Source: Sulfurifustis variabilis (lineage in GTDB: Bacteria > Pseudomonadota > Gammaproteobacteria > Acidiferrobacterales > Sulfurifustaceae). Taken from it: a stretch of DNA of 64,000 nucleotides. The translations under genes were made by a program, and so were the position numbers. Location of the stretch: assembly GCF_002355415.1 (NCBI RefSeq), contig NZ_AP014936.1, forward strand, positions 3,162,001 through 3,226,000, in the 5' to 3' direction. The notes beneath the pieces were generated by a model. The model was not told the DNA's origin and searched no databases. It worked only from the letters and a program-made list of their open reading frames with translations. Shown piece after piece: positions 8,953-17,625 of this stretch (position 1 is its first letter; each line of letters opens with the position of its first letter).

Positions 8953-9420
8953 CTACGTCTGCGACTGCAGGTAGTTCTGCAGGCCGACCTTCTCGATGAG
9001 CCCGAGCTGCCGCTCCAGCCAATACGTATGGTCGTACTCGGTGTCCTCTAGCATCTTCCGCAGGATCTCGCGCGTTTCATAGTCGCGCGCCGTCTCGCAA
9101 TAGGCGATCGCCTCCTTGAGCGCGGCCACGACCGAGAGCTCGAGCGCGAGGTCGTTTCGAAGCATCTCCGGCACGTCCTTGCCGATCTTGAGCGGCTCGC
9201 GCACGGAGAGGTTCGGCGTGCCCTCGAGGAACAGCATGCGCTTGATCAGCATCGCGGCATGACCGACCTCCTCGCTCCGCTCGTGCTCGATGCGCTCGTA
9301 GAGCTTGTTGAGCCCCCAGTTCTCGTACATGCGCGAGTGGGTGAAGTACTGATCGACCGCTGTGAGCTCCCCGGCGAGGAGCTTGTTCAGGTACTCGATG
9401 ACCTTCGCGTCGCCCTTCAT
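8953..9420 (-). CDS. bfr: bacterioferritin subunit with complete ferroxidase site but no haem Met
   Basis: 155 residues. Glu18, Glu51, His54, Glu94 and the final Glu-x-x-His pair (EYDH, shifted by a one-residue insertion) are all present, so the di-iron ferroxidase site is intact. Position 52, the haem-ligating Met in classical Bfr, is Val (SEEVGHAA). This is the mirror image of the downstream subunit. A GAGGG ribosome site lies 8 bases before ATG. Known in Neisseria and Magnetospirillum as co-assembling subunit types; here it stores iron taken up by the neighbouring operon. Confidence 0.92.
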   Translation of the reverse strand: MKGDAKVIEYLNKLLAGELTAVDQYFTHSRMYENWGLNKLYERIEHERSEEVGHAAMLIKRMLFLEGTPNLSVREPLKIGKDVPEMLRNDLALELSVVAALKEAIAYCETARDYETREILRKMLEDTEYDHTYWLERQLGLIEKVGLQNYLQSQT

Positions 9421-9791
9421 GGTTGGTGCCCTCGATGTGCGATGGCGGTTCCTCGGAGACGATGAAGTCGCGTCCCTTTGGTCCGCAGATTCATTTCGGT
9501 CCCTTCAACGATTGCTCGCAGGCGTCGTCACCGCCCGTCGGCCCGATAATCCGGACGCCGCCCGGTCTTGCCACGTCCTCGCCCTCGTCGCGACCCGGGA
9601 ATTGTCCCCCGGGCTTTATTTGAGCCCCATTCATGGTACAGGAACCGCTTGCCGCAGCCAGCTTCCGGAAGGCGCAGAGGCGTAATCCCCCCGCATCGCA
9701 CGCACAGTCAACGCCCCCAGATCCTGATATCAAGTACCCGAAGGCGGTCCAGGTCGCGGCGGTCGCAATATCGCCGGGTTTTACAGGGCGA
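9421..9791. other. intergenic region upstream of bfr pair
   Basis: About 370 bases between the bfr start and the DUF2325 stop. It must hold the bfr promoter and the end of the iron operon. No clear Fur box, terminator or convincing gene is visible; a 103-codon minus-strand frame here (9491-9802) overlaps the DUF2325 gene end and has no recognisable features. Confidence 0.5.
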
Positions 9792-11090
9792 TCACGCTGC
9801 AACCGCGTTCAAAGCCTCGAGAAAGGAAGCAAGGCTCGCGCTTCTCAGCGTAAAGAACGGCTTGGCCATGCGCTTGCATGCGTGCTTGATGTGCAGGCAG
9901 GCCTCGTGGCTTACGCAGTCTATGGGGCACACGACCGCATCCACGCTTTGGATCATCGCCGCGAGGCGAGTCGTGCTCTCGCTCAAGCCGCCGTCGTGGT
10001 GGAGCAACTCGCCGTTGTGTCGCGCCGCCAACGCGCGAAAGTGCGCAACCTGGCGGTTGCGCCCGCCGACGTACAACACGCGCCGGCCGCACAGGTCCGG
10101 CCGAGGACAATCGTCGGCCCCGCTCGCACCGCACTGCCGCAGACAAGTCATAGGCTCAGGGGCTTCCGCTGCCGCAGGGGCTTCAACAAGCGTAGGTCTG
10201 CCCGGCGACGGATGCATCGTCGCGGTCGAGCTTGCGAGCTTCGCCCATCCGCGCGCCTCCCGCTCCGCGGCCTGTACGCGCGCGAGCGCCTGCTCGAGCT
10301 GCGTCGCAAGCGCCTCTTTTTCCGCGCGCAGCCGCGCGAGCGCCTCGCCGTTTTGAAGCATCTCGAGCTCCGCCTGCGCTGCCGCCAATTCGCGCTTCAG
10401 CACGTCCAAGCGCTGTGCGCGCTCGCTGAGCACCTCGGCTCGACGCTCGAGATCCTTGATGCGCAGGCGCGCCGCCTCGGCGCTCCGCGCCTGTACGTCC
10501 TCGAGCTCGGCCACGCGGCGCTTGAGCATGGCCAGCTCGTGACGCGCCGAGTGGTTCGAATGCCCGGCGAGGTGCGAAAGCATGTGCACCTCGCCGTATA
10601 TTCGTTCCAGCAACGCCCCCTCCGCCAACGCGTGCGTGACCAGCGCCCAGAAGGCGCCGGCGATGTCCCCCGCCGCGCTTGCCACGTCCCAGAGCGCGCC
10701 GAGCTCGCCGACATTGCGGCACGCACTCGAGCGCTTGACCGCGGCGGCGAACTTGCGGTCGAGCCATTTGTGTATAGCGCGCGCGGCGAAAACCGGATTG
10801 CCTGCGAGCTGCACGAAGCTATGATGCAGCTCATAGTGGCTCATCGCTGCGCCTACACTAATACCCGCCTTGCGCGCGAGCCTCCGCAGCTCGTCGATGG
10901 TCAGGCAGGTGCCGATCACCAGGCAATGGAACCGGTGATCGAGCTCCCACAGCTTCAGGCGTCGCCGAGGTTGCTGCTGCTGCGCGTCAGCGTGGCGGTG
11001 TGACTCGGAGATCGGCAGCAAAGAGGGCACGCTGTCCGAACTCGGCAGCTCCGTCGCGAAGTGCCCCGGGATTCGGTCCGGCGCATTCAT
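9792..11090 (-). CDS. DUF2325 protein with coiled coil and Cys clusters
   Basis: 432 residues. The N-terminal third is helical with His/Cys residues (HRFHCLVIGTC, SHYELHHSF). A long coiled coil of Glu/Arg/Ala-rich heptads spans about residues 195-280. The C-terminal DUF2325 domain begins at RRVLYVGGRNRQVAHFR and contains DAVVCPIDCVSHEACLH. Just before it is a cysteine run, CLRQCGASGADDCPRPDLC. The cysteines could bind iron, zinc or haem, but no function is established. Its start overlaps the stop of the CbiX-like gene by ATGA, so the two are made together. No signal peptide: probably cytoplasmic. Confidence 0.8.
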   Translation of the reverse strand: MNAPDRIPGHFATELPSSDSVPSLLPISESHRHADAQQQQPRRRLKLWELDHRFHCLVIGTCLTIDELRRLARKAGISVGAAMSHYELHHSFVQLAGNPVFAARAIHKWLDRKFAAAVKRSSACRNVGELGALWDVASAAGDIAGAFWALVTHALAEGALLERIYGEVHMLSHLAGHSNHSARHELAMLKRRVAELEDVQARSAEAARLRIKDLERRAEVLSERAQRLDVLKRELAAAQAELEMLQNGEALARLRAEKEALATQLEQALARVQAAEREARGWAKLASSTATMHPSPGRPTLVEAPAAAEAPEPMTCLRQCGASGADDCPRPDLCGRRVLYVGGRNRQVAHFRALAARHNGELLHHDGGLSESTTRLAAMIQSVDAVVCPIDCVSHEACLHIKHACKRMAKPFFTLRSASLASFLEALNAVAA

Positions 11091-12916
11091 GGGTGCGCCT
11101 CCGGCGCCCTGTGCGCGACGTCGTGCGCTGCGGCGTGGACCGCCCTCGTCTCCGGCATGGTCGCGAGCGCCTGCTGACCCTTGATGATCTGCTCCTCGAC
11201 CCAGCGGGTAAACAGCGGATGCGGGGCAAAACCGCTGCCGAGCTCATAGTTCAAGCCCTCGAGAAACCTGTGCTCCAGGCCCTGCGCGTTGGTGCGCGCG
11301 GGAATGACGAGCGCGCGCCCGCCGTCGCGCGTGGCCTCGTCCACCATCGCGCGCACCTTGGCGATCCACGGCTCGCGCTTGCCGGGCCAGTCCTCGCGCC
11401 AGGTGGCGACCCGGATGGCGCGGAACTCTCGTCCGCCCCGCGCGCCCATCTGGCGCGCGAGCGACTCCAGGACCTCGAGCCAGCGCGCGTTGCGCGTGTC
11501 GTCCTTGGCGCCGTGCGCCGTGAGTATCACGGTCTCGCGGGCTGGATCCTTGGATAGAGAACGGGCGCGGTCGAGCAGCGCCTGCGCGAACAAGGAATGA
11601 TCCTCGATGCCTCCGGCGCTGCTCACCAGCGCCGCCGTGTGGATGCGCATGGGCGCTGCCGCGCCGTGCGCAGGGTCGTGGTCGTGACCCTGGTCATGTT
11701 CGTCCTGCCCGTGCATTGCGTGCCTTGGAGCGGCCCGGGCTGCCTCGATATCGAGGCCGAACAGGCGTTCGATATCGCCCTCGAAGCTGTCCTTGAGCCC
11801 AAAGACACGCACGATGACGATCGCGCGGATGCCGCGGGCCTCGAGTTTCCGGACCGCGCGCTCGATCAGCAATGGGTCGGCCATGGAGAAGCAGTACTCG
11901 ACCGGATAGCGCGCCTCCAAAGGCTTCACCGCCTGACGCATGGTCTCGTTCCAGTGGTAATCGGAACCGTGCGCCAGGACCACGACGCCGATGTCCTTCG
12001 TCGCCATCGAAAGGGCGCGGTTGGCCTCGCGCTCCATCCAGGTGCCGACCAGGGCCGGCAACGGCTCCTCGGCGAGGACCTCGACCTTCGCCGGCGCGAT
12101 GCGTTTCAGCTCGTTGGTGAATGCCATCATGCTGTCGAGCTTCTTGCCGAGGTGAAACGGCACGAGCACCACTCGCTCGCCACCAACCGCGGCCTGTGCC
12201 AGTCCTTCGCGCATCTCCCGGCCGCGCTCTTCGCGCTGCGCGGACGGGACGTCGTACCACACGAGCGCGCCCACCGACTCAAACGGTAGCCCCGCGGCGG
12301 CGTACTGCGCCAGCCGCTGCCAGTCGGCTTCCAGGCGCGTGCGCGTCTCGGGGGAATCGGCGCCGTAACCGGCGACGATTACGCGCCGGCCTTCCGGGTT
12401 CGGCAGCGCGCGCAGCCGATCGGCCAGCGCCTCGACCGCGAGGTAGCTCTCGCCGAAACTGCGTGCAAGAGTGATGTTGGATTTGCGACGCTCCGCCACC
12501 AGGGCGCGCACGCGATCCAGGCGCGGATCGTTCGGCGACAAGAACAGCGGCAACACGACGATGCGGCGCGCGCCGCGGCGCTCGAGCTCCTTGAGCGCGC
12601 GGGCGAACGTCGCGCGCGTGCGCTCGTCCGTCACCACGGTGAGTGCGGCGTTGTGCCGCCGGGCAAACGCCTCGAACGCGTCGCGGATCTCCTCGTTGCC
12701 CCAAAAACCCCGATCCGGCGCGGCGACAAGAAAGCCGACGCCGGCATCGCGCGTCGCCGGCTCCCCACCTTCGCGATCGGCCGCCGTCGCGGCGAAGGCC
12801 GAGCCCCACACCACCGCATACAACAGCACGCCGAGCGCAACCGTGGCAGCGGCCAGGGCCGGGTCGAAGACGCGGAACCGAAACTGAAAACGCCTCATTC
12901 TCGCACGCGGATCCAC
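11087..12916 (-). CDS. membrane-anchored CbiX/sirohydrochlorin-chelatase-like protein, four half-domains
   Basis: 609 residues. A hydrophobic segment near residues 19-43 (ATVALGVLLYAVVWGSAFA) anchors or exports it. Four chelatase-like half-domains follow, each about 110-130 residues. The third (VVVLAHGSDYHWNE) and fourth (VILTAHGAKDDTRN) keep the HGS/HGA histidine typical of class II chelatases; the first (FLVAAPDRGFWGNEE) and second (VIVAGYGADSPET) have lost it. A His-rich linker (HAMHGQDEHDQGHDHDPAHG) separates domains three and four and suits metal binding. GTG 12916 has AGGAGG 8 bases upstream. Usual CbiX inserts Co or Fe into sirohydrochlorin; next to a haem receptor, the reverse reaction (iron removal) is a possible role. 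Confidence 0.82.
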   Translation of the reverse strand: MDPRARMRRFQFRFRVFDPALAAATVALGVLLYAVVWGSAFAATAADREGGEPATRDAGVGFLVAAPDRGFWGNEEIRDAFEAFARRHNAALTVVTDERTRATFARALKELERRGARRIVVLPLFLSPNDPRLDRVRALVAERRKSNITLARSFGESYLAVEALADRLRALPNPEGRRVIVAGYGADSPETRTRLEADWQRLAQYAAAGLPFESVGALVWYDVPSAQREERGREMREGLAQAAVGGERVVLVPFHLGKKLDSMMAFTNELKRIAPAKVEVLAEEPLPALVGTWMEREANRALSMATKDIGVVVLAHGSDYHWNETMRQAVKPLEARYPVEYCFSMADPLLIERAVRKLEARGIRAIVIVRVFGLKDSFEGDIERLFGLDIEAARAAPRHAMHGQDEHDQGHDHDPAHGAAAPMRIHTAALVSSAGGIEDHSLFAQALLDRARSLSKDPARETVILTAHGAKDDTRNARWLEVLESLARQMGARGGREFRAIRVATWREDWPGKREPWIAKVRAMVDEATRDGGRALVIPARTNAQGLEHRFLEGLNYELGSGFAPHPLFTRWVEEQIIKGQQALATMPETRAVHAAAHDVAHRAPEAHP

Positions 12917-12935
12917 GGTATCTCCCTCCTTCGGT

Positions 12936-15182
12936 TCAGAACTGATACTTGAAGCTGGCGCTCACGTTGCGCCCGGGCTGGGTGTAGAACTCGGGGCCGG
13001 GATCGGTGGCGCGCAGCCCGGCCAGCCGGACATCGCCCCACAGCCAGTACGTTTCGTCGAAGACGTTGTTCACGGCGAGGTTGAGCTGCGCGCGTTTCAC
13101 GGGCTTCCACCACGCCGCAATGTCGAGCGTCTGCCAGGCGTCCGGCTTGAACCACTCGCCCGAGGAGAGTTCGGTGTCGTCCACCCGGCGCACCTTGGCG
13201 GCGGCGTTGACCCGCCCTTCCAAGCCCCAGCGGCCGACGTCGTACGCGATGGCGAGGGTGGCGCGCGCCGGCTCGATGCTGTTCAGCGGCTGGTCGTCGG
13301 TCTCGTTGTGGCCGCGTGCATACGCGATCGCCCCGCTCGCCCGCCACGCCGGCGCGAAGCGCCAGGCGGCGCGCGCCTCCGCGCCGTAGATGCGCACCTT
13401 GTCGACGTTAACGGACTGGAAGGTGGCGGCGAGGCCGGCGATGCAGCTCGGGTCGCCCGGGCAGGCGAGCCGCTGGGTTTCGATGAAGTCCTTGTAGCGG
13501 TTATCGAACACCGCGATCTGGGACTGAACGCGGCCGCGGTCGTGCTTCAGGCCGAGCTCCACACCCGTGCTGGTCTCGGGATCGAGATCGGGATTGGGGA
13601 CGACGCCGTAGGACTGGATCGTGTTGCGGAACGAACCGTTGACCTCTTCGTAGATGGGCGCGCGAAATCCCCGGGCGACCTGCGCCCATAGCGAGGTGGC
13701 CGGCGTGAACTGCCAGCGCGCCGCGAGCTTCGGGCTCAGCGCCGACTCGCGCTTGTCCACGGCCGGGCGGCCGGCGTGCTGGAACGTGAGCGCGTCCGGC
13801 TCGGCGTCCAGGCGGATGGCGTCGTAGCGCAGTCCGGGCACGAGGGTGAGGCGTCCGAGGGCGATCTCGTCCTGTACGAACAGGCCAACCGTATCGGTGT
13901 GGCCCGGCGCGAAATCGCGCAGCGGGAAGGTCTCGCCGGCAAGGCTCTTCGTAAACGTGCCGGTGGTCAGGTTCCACACGCGCCCGTCGCGCTTCTCCTC
14001 CGTCTCGGTGCGCGCGAGATCCACGCCGAAGGTGAGGAGGTGCTCCGCGCCCAGGGACGTGAAGCCGGTTTCCGCCTGCACCCCCGTCCCCGTGAGGTCT
14101 TGGGTAAAGTCGTAGTCGAGCTCGACGTAGCAGCTATTGCCGCTGCCGAAGGCCGCCGAGCAGCTCGCGCTGGTGTTTGTACGCTGCTGGCGGGTGCGCG
14201 TGCGCGTCTCGGACTCCTGCCGATACAGGCGCGCGGTGAGCCGGTCGTACCAGGCGCCCGCCGGCTTGTGCTCCCAGGCGAGCGTCGCCCGCCTCCGCTC
14301 GCCCGAATCGTCGCCCTCCATGGCAGTGATCTTCGGCAGGGAAGCGGACAGGCGCTTGACCTCTGTGAACGTGTCCTGATCCGCGCCTTCGAGCGTCAAG
14401 GTGAGTCCGTGGCCGGCCGCGGGCCTGATGCCAAACTTGGCGAGCAGACTGTCGCTACGGAAGTCCTGGGGATTGGGCGCGGTGCGGTCGACGGCGGTCA
14501 CGTCCCGGTCGCCCTGGTTGTCGAGCTCGCGGCCGTCGCGGCGCACGAAGCCGATCAGGCCTTCCAGCCGTGCGCCGCGGCCCGCGGCGATGACGGCGTT
14601 CGCGTACGACTCGTTGGCGCCGAATGCGCTTCCCTTGTAGCGGGCGCCGAAGCGCTCGTCGTCGGCGAGTACGTCGGAGGGATCGAGCGTGAGAAAACCG
14701 ACTACCCCACCGAGGGCATCCGAGCCGTAAAGGGAGGACGCGGGTCCGCGCAGGATCTCCACGCGCTTCAGGAACTCGGTGTCGGGCGGCAGCGGCGTGT
14801 TCACCGTGATGTTGGTCGGGCCGCCGCCGTTGCGGTAGTCCGGCAGCCGCACGCCGTCGACCAGCTGCTGCACGCGGTTGTCCTCGATGCCGCGGATGTT
14901 GACGCGCGTCGCGCCGTGGCGGCGCTGGTCGCGCGGCAGCGCCACGCCGGGCTCCTCGTCGAACAGATCGGCTTCGTCCGCGGGCAGGCGCCGGTCCATG
15001 TCCTCGCGCGAAATGCTCGTGATGGTCGCCGGCGTCTCGGCCTCGCGCCGTTCGGTGCGCGTCGCGGTGACCGCGACCTCCTCGAGCACGGTCACGCCTG
15101 AAACCGGTTCAGCGGCCTGCGCCGCCGGCAATACCATAACCATCAGGGTCGCCGCCACGAGCGGCTTGCGCTTGAGTTGCAT
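12936..15182 (-). CDS. TonB-dependent outer-membrane receptor, haem/haemoglobin type
   Basis: 748 residues. Signal peptide (VAATLMVMVLPAAQAA), a TonB box-like VLEEVAVTATRTER, plug domain with RVNIRGIEDNRVQQLVDGVR and LRGPASSLYGSDALGGVV, then a beta-barrel ending in the aromatic VSASFKYQF. The barrel has the FRAP (GFRAPIYEE) and NPDL (VPNPDLDPETS) motifs common in haem and haemoglobin receptors. No His is seen between those two motifs, which many haem receptors have, so the ligand is not certain. hemP, tonB-exbBD and bfd in the same operon favour haem. Followed 20 bases later by the chelatase-like gene. Confidence 0.88.
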   Translation of the reverse strand: MQLKRKPLVAATLMVMVLPAAQAAEPVSGVTVLEEVAVTATRTERREAETPATITSISREDMDRRLPADEADLFDEEPGVALPRDQRRHGATRVNIRGIEDNRVQQLVDGVRLPDYRNGGGPTNITVNTPLPPDTEFLKRVEILRGPASSLYGSDALGGVVGFLTLDPSDVLADDERFGARYKGSAFGANESYANAVIAAGRGARLEGLIGFVRRDGRELDNQGDRDVTAVDRTAPNPQDFRSDSLLAKFGIRPAAGHGLTLTLEGADQDTFTEVKRLSASLPKITAMEGDDSGERRRATLAWEHKPAGAWYDRLTARLYRQESETRTRTRQQRTNTSASCSAAFGSGNSCYVELDYDFTQDLTGTGVQAETGFTSLGAEHLLTFGVDLARTETEEKRDGRVWNLTTGTFTKSLAGETFPLRDFAPGHTDTVGLFVQDEIALGRLTLVPGLRYDAIRLDAEPDALTFQHAGRPAVDKRESALSPKLAARWQFTPATSLWAQVARGFRAPIYEEVNGSFRNTIQSYGVVPNPDLDPETSTGVELGLKHDRGRVQSQIAVFDNRYKDFIETQRLACPGDPSCIAGLAATFQSVNVDKVRIYGAEARAAWRFAPAWRASGAIAYARGHNETDDQPLNSIEPARATLAIAYDVGRWGLEGRVNAAAKVRRVDDTELSSGEWFKPDAWQTLDIAAWWKPVKRAQLNLAVNNVFDETYWLWGDVRLAGLRATDPGPEFYTQPGRNVSASFKYQF

Positions 15183-15273
15183 AGATCCTCTTCTTGTGCG
15201 AATAAAAGCGAGGCTGGCTACTCAAGCAGGAGCTCGTTGGCTGGCTTGCTTTAGGCTGTTTATGTCCTGAGTT

Positions 15274-17202
15274 TCATTTCTCCCGGGTGTCGTCCGAGAC
15301 GGGCCTTCCCTTGCGCGTGGCCCACCACAGGCCGAACGCGCTCAAAATTATCGCTAGCGCTTGTGCGCTCAGCGTCTGCAGGGTCGGGTAGACGCCGAGC
15401 ATCGGGACGGTGATGAACCGCACCGCATCGGCCCCGATCTTGCCCGCCTCCTGCAAGGCGGCGATGCCCTGGCCCGTAAAGATCACGGCGAGAATCAGGA
15501 GCACGATGCCGGAGGCGGAAAAGAAAAGCCCGATTGGTAGCTTGACGCTCGCGCGCAGGATCGCCCAGGCAACCGCGACCAGCAGCACCGCGGCGAGGCC
15601 GAGCCCGGCGAGGAGCGCTCCGTAGCCCTCGGGCCCCGCCTGCGCGGAAAGCGCCTGGTAGAACAGGACGGTCTCGAACGCCTCGCGGTAGACCGCGAGG
15701 AACGACACCACGGCGAGCGTCCACACGGTTCCGGTGGAGAGCGCGCCGCTCACCTTGTCGCGGATGAACCTCTGCCACGCGGCGCTGTGCGACTTGCTGT
15801 GCAGCCAGTAACCGACGTAGAGCAGCATCGCGGCCGCGATGAGCGCGGTCACGCCTTCGGTGACCTCGCGCCCGGCGCCGGAAATCTCCACGACATAGTT
15901 CGACACCGCCCAGGTCAACAGCCCGAGCGCCAGCGCCGCGATCCAGCCCGCGTGCACCCAGCGCCGCGCCTCGGTGCGGCCCGCGCGCGTCAGGAACGCC
16001 AGGATCGCGGCCACGACCAGGATCGCCTCCGTGCCCTCGCGCAGCAGGATCACGAGCGCGGCGCCGAAAGTCGTCGCCCACGAAAGTTGAGCGCCGCCGA
16101 GCACCTCGCGCACGTCGGCGAGCAGGGCCTGCACCGCGGCGGCCTGCTTCTCGACCTGCTCGAGCGGCGCGCCCGATTGCAGCAGGCCGCGATAGGCCAT
16201 CATCTCGCGCTCGGTGCGCGCCATCAGCCCCGGATCCACGTTTTGCAGGCCCGACTCGATCAACTCGAAGCCTTCGAGGTAGGCCTGGATCGCAAGCCGC
16301 GCGGCCTCGGCCCGCGCACCCACGCGATACGCGTCGAGGCTGCGCGCGAGGGTGGCGATGGCGAATTCGAGGGGAGACGGTTTCGTCGCAACGACGGCCG
16401 CTGGGTTGGCGCGTAAATACGCCTGTAGCGCTACGCCGTCTTCGCCGAAGCGTTCCTTGATCTCGTTGGCCGAGAGCGTGGCCACATTGGCGAGATCGGG
16501 GAAGCTGTCGCGGCCTTTGCCCCCCGCCCACAGCGCCCTGCCCTCGGCGCGGGTTTCGTCGGTGGCCCCGAAATTGGCGACGTAAAACGCCAGCGCCCAG
16601 CGGTCCTCCTCGCTCAGGCGCCTGTACGAGGCCATACCCGTGCCGTCCACGCCGAGCGTGATGGTGTTGTAAAGTCCATAGACGCTGCGGCTCGCCATGC
16701 GGCCGGCGTCGTGAAAATCGGACGGAGCGGGATCGAGCCCTTTCCCGGCGGCGCCGTCGCCGCGCCCCTCGGCGCCGTGGCAGGCGGCGCAGTGTTCCGC
16801 GTACAGCGTCGCACCGCGTTTCAGGTCCGGGGCGGTCTTCGGAGCAATCTGGAGGTCGTAGGCGCGAATCACCGCCCAACGCAACGCCGTCGCTTTGGCC
16901 GCGACCTCGCGGACCTCGGCTTTCGCGCCGATGCGCGCCGCGAGCGCCGAGGCATCGGAGAGAAGCCGGCTGCGGGCCTCGTTCTCCGGCAGACCTTGGA
17001 TCAGGCCCTGCACCTGCCCCGTGAACTCGCGCATCTCCTGGTATTCGTCCGCGTTCTTCACCGTGCCGTTCTCAACGGCCTCGGCGTAATCCACGGCGAT
17101 GTAGTCGAGCAGGTGCAGCGCCGTCTGCGCCGCATCCCGGGCGCGGGCCGCAGGGATAAGCGCCAGCAAGAGGATCACCGACAGAAGCAATCGCAGACGC
17201 AC
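15274..17202 (-). CDS. FTR1-family iron permease fused to an N-terminal cytochrome c domain
   Basis: 642 residues. After a signal peptide comes a helical periplasmic region, then a c-type haem site CAACH (C138, C141, H142) with a likely axial Met in GTGMASYRR. A second helical linker precedes an FTR1/EfeU membrane domain of about seven helices from residue 375 on. Both permease motifs are there: LLREGTEAILVV and VYREAFETVLFY (REGxE/REAxE). Such fusions couple iron redox chemistry to uptake; direction of electron flow is unknown. The gene starts 3 bases after the exbD stop. Likely imports iron released in the periplasm. Confidence 0.92.
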   Translation of the reverse strand: MRLRLLLSVILLLALIPAARARDAAQTALHLLDYIAVDYAEAVENGTVKNADEYQEMREFTGQVQGLIQGLPENEARSRLLSDASALAARIGAKAEVREVAAKATALRWAVIRAYDLQIAPKTAPDLKRGATLYAEHCAACHGAEGRGDGAAGKGLDPAPSDFHDAGRMASRSVYGLYNTITLGVDGTGMASYRRLSEEDRWALAFYVANFGATDETRAEGRALWAGGKGRDSFPDLANVATLSANEIKERFGEDGVALQAYLRANPAAVVATKPSPLEFAIATLARSLDAYRVGARAEAARLAIQAYLEGFELIESGLQNVDPGLMARTEREMMAYRGLLQSGAPLEQVEKQAAAVQALLADVREVLGGAQLSWATTFGAALVILLREGTEAILVVAAILAFLTRAGRTEARRWVHAGWIAALALGLLTWAVSNYVVEISGAGREVTEGVTALIAAAMLLYVGYWLHSKSHSAAWQRFIRDKVSGALSTGTVWTLAVVSFLAVYREAFETVLFYQALSAQAGPEGYGALLAGLGLAAVLLVAVAWAILRASVKLPIGLFFSASGIVLLILAVIFTGQGIAALQEAGKIGADAVRFITVPMLGVYPTLQTLSAQALAIILSAFGLWWATRKGRPVSDDTREK

Positions 17203-17205
17203 GGT

Positions 17206-17625
17206 TTATCTGCTCCTGCCCGGATCGGTGATCAGGCCGACGCGCTCGAGTTGCGCGCGCCTGGCCTGGGCCATGACCTCGGCGATAAGCTGGTAGCGCG
17301 TGTCGCGGTCGGCCCGGACCTGCAGCACCGGCTGCGGCCGGCGCCCGCCGGCCTGCTCGAGCTGCTGCACCAATGCCGCCCGGTCGAGAGGCCGGTTGTT
17401 CCAGAAGAAGTTGCCGTGGTCGTCGATCGCGAGCGTGATCCTCTCGGGCTGCTCGGCCCCCGGCTGTCCCGCAGCCCGCGGCAGGTTGACCTTGATCGAA
17501 TGCGTGAACAGGGGCGCAGTGATGATGAATACCACCAGCAGGACGAGCATCACGTCGACGAGCGGCGTGACGTTGATCTCGCTCATCGGCCGCGAGCCGG
17601 TGCTTTCGTCGAACGCGCCGATCAT
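17206..17625 (-). CDS. exbD: ExbD-type TonB-system energy transducer
   Basis: 139 residues. One N-terminal TM helix, VDVMLVLLVVFIITAPLF, preceded by SEINVTPLVD with the essential Asp of the ExbD/TolR proton path. The remaining periplasmic domain is short and ends in a Lys/Arg tail. Its start overlaps the exbB stop by ATGA. With ExbB it powers TonB for the haem receptor of the same operon. TolR is an alternative reading, but a TonB gene sits directly upstream. Confidence 0.92.
   Translation of the reverse strand: MIGAFDESTGSRPMSEINVTPLVDVMLVLLVVFIITAPLFTHSIKVNLPRAAGQPGAEQPERITLAIDDHGNFFWNNRPLDRAALVQQLEQAGGRRPQPVLQVRADRDTRYQLIAEVMAQARRAQLERVGLITDPGRSR

Noticed and set aside
9491-9802. 103-codon minus-strand frame in the gap before bfr
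   Set aside because: No motif, no ribosome site, and it overlaps the end of DUF2325 in a different frame.
9568-11003. Long plus-strand frames opposite the DUF2325 gene
   Set aside because: Arg/Ala/Pro-rich shadows of GC-rich codons; no domain, and the minus strand carries a gene with clear DUF2325 and coiled-coil structure.
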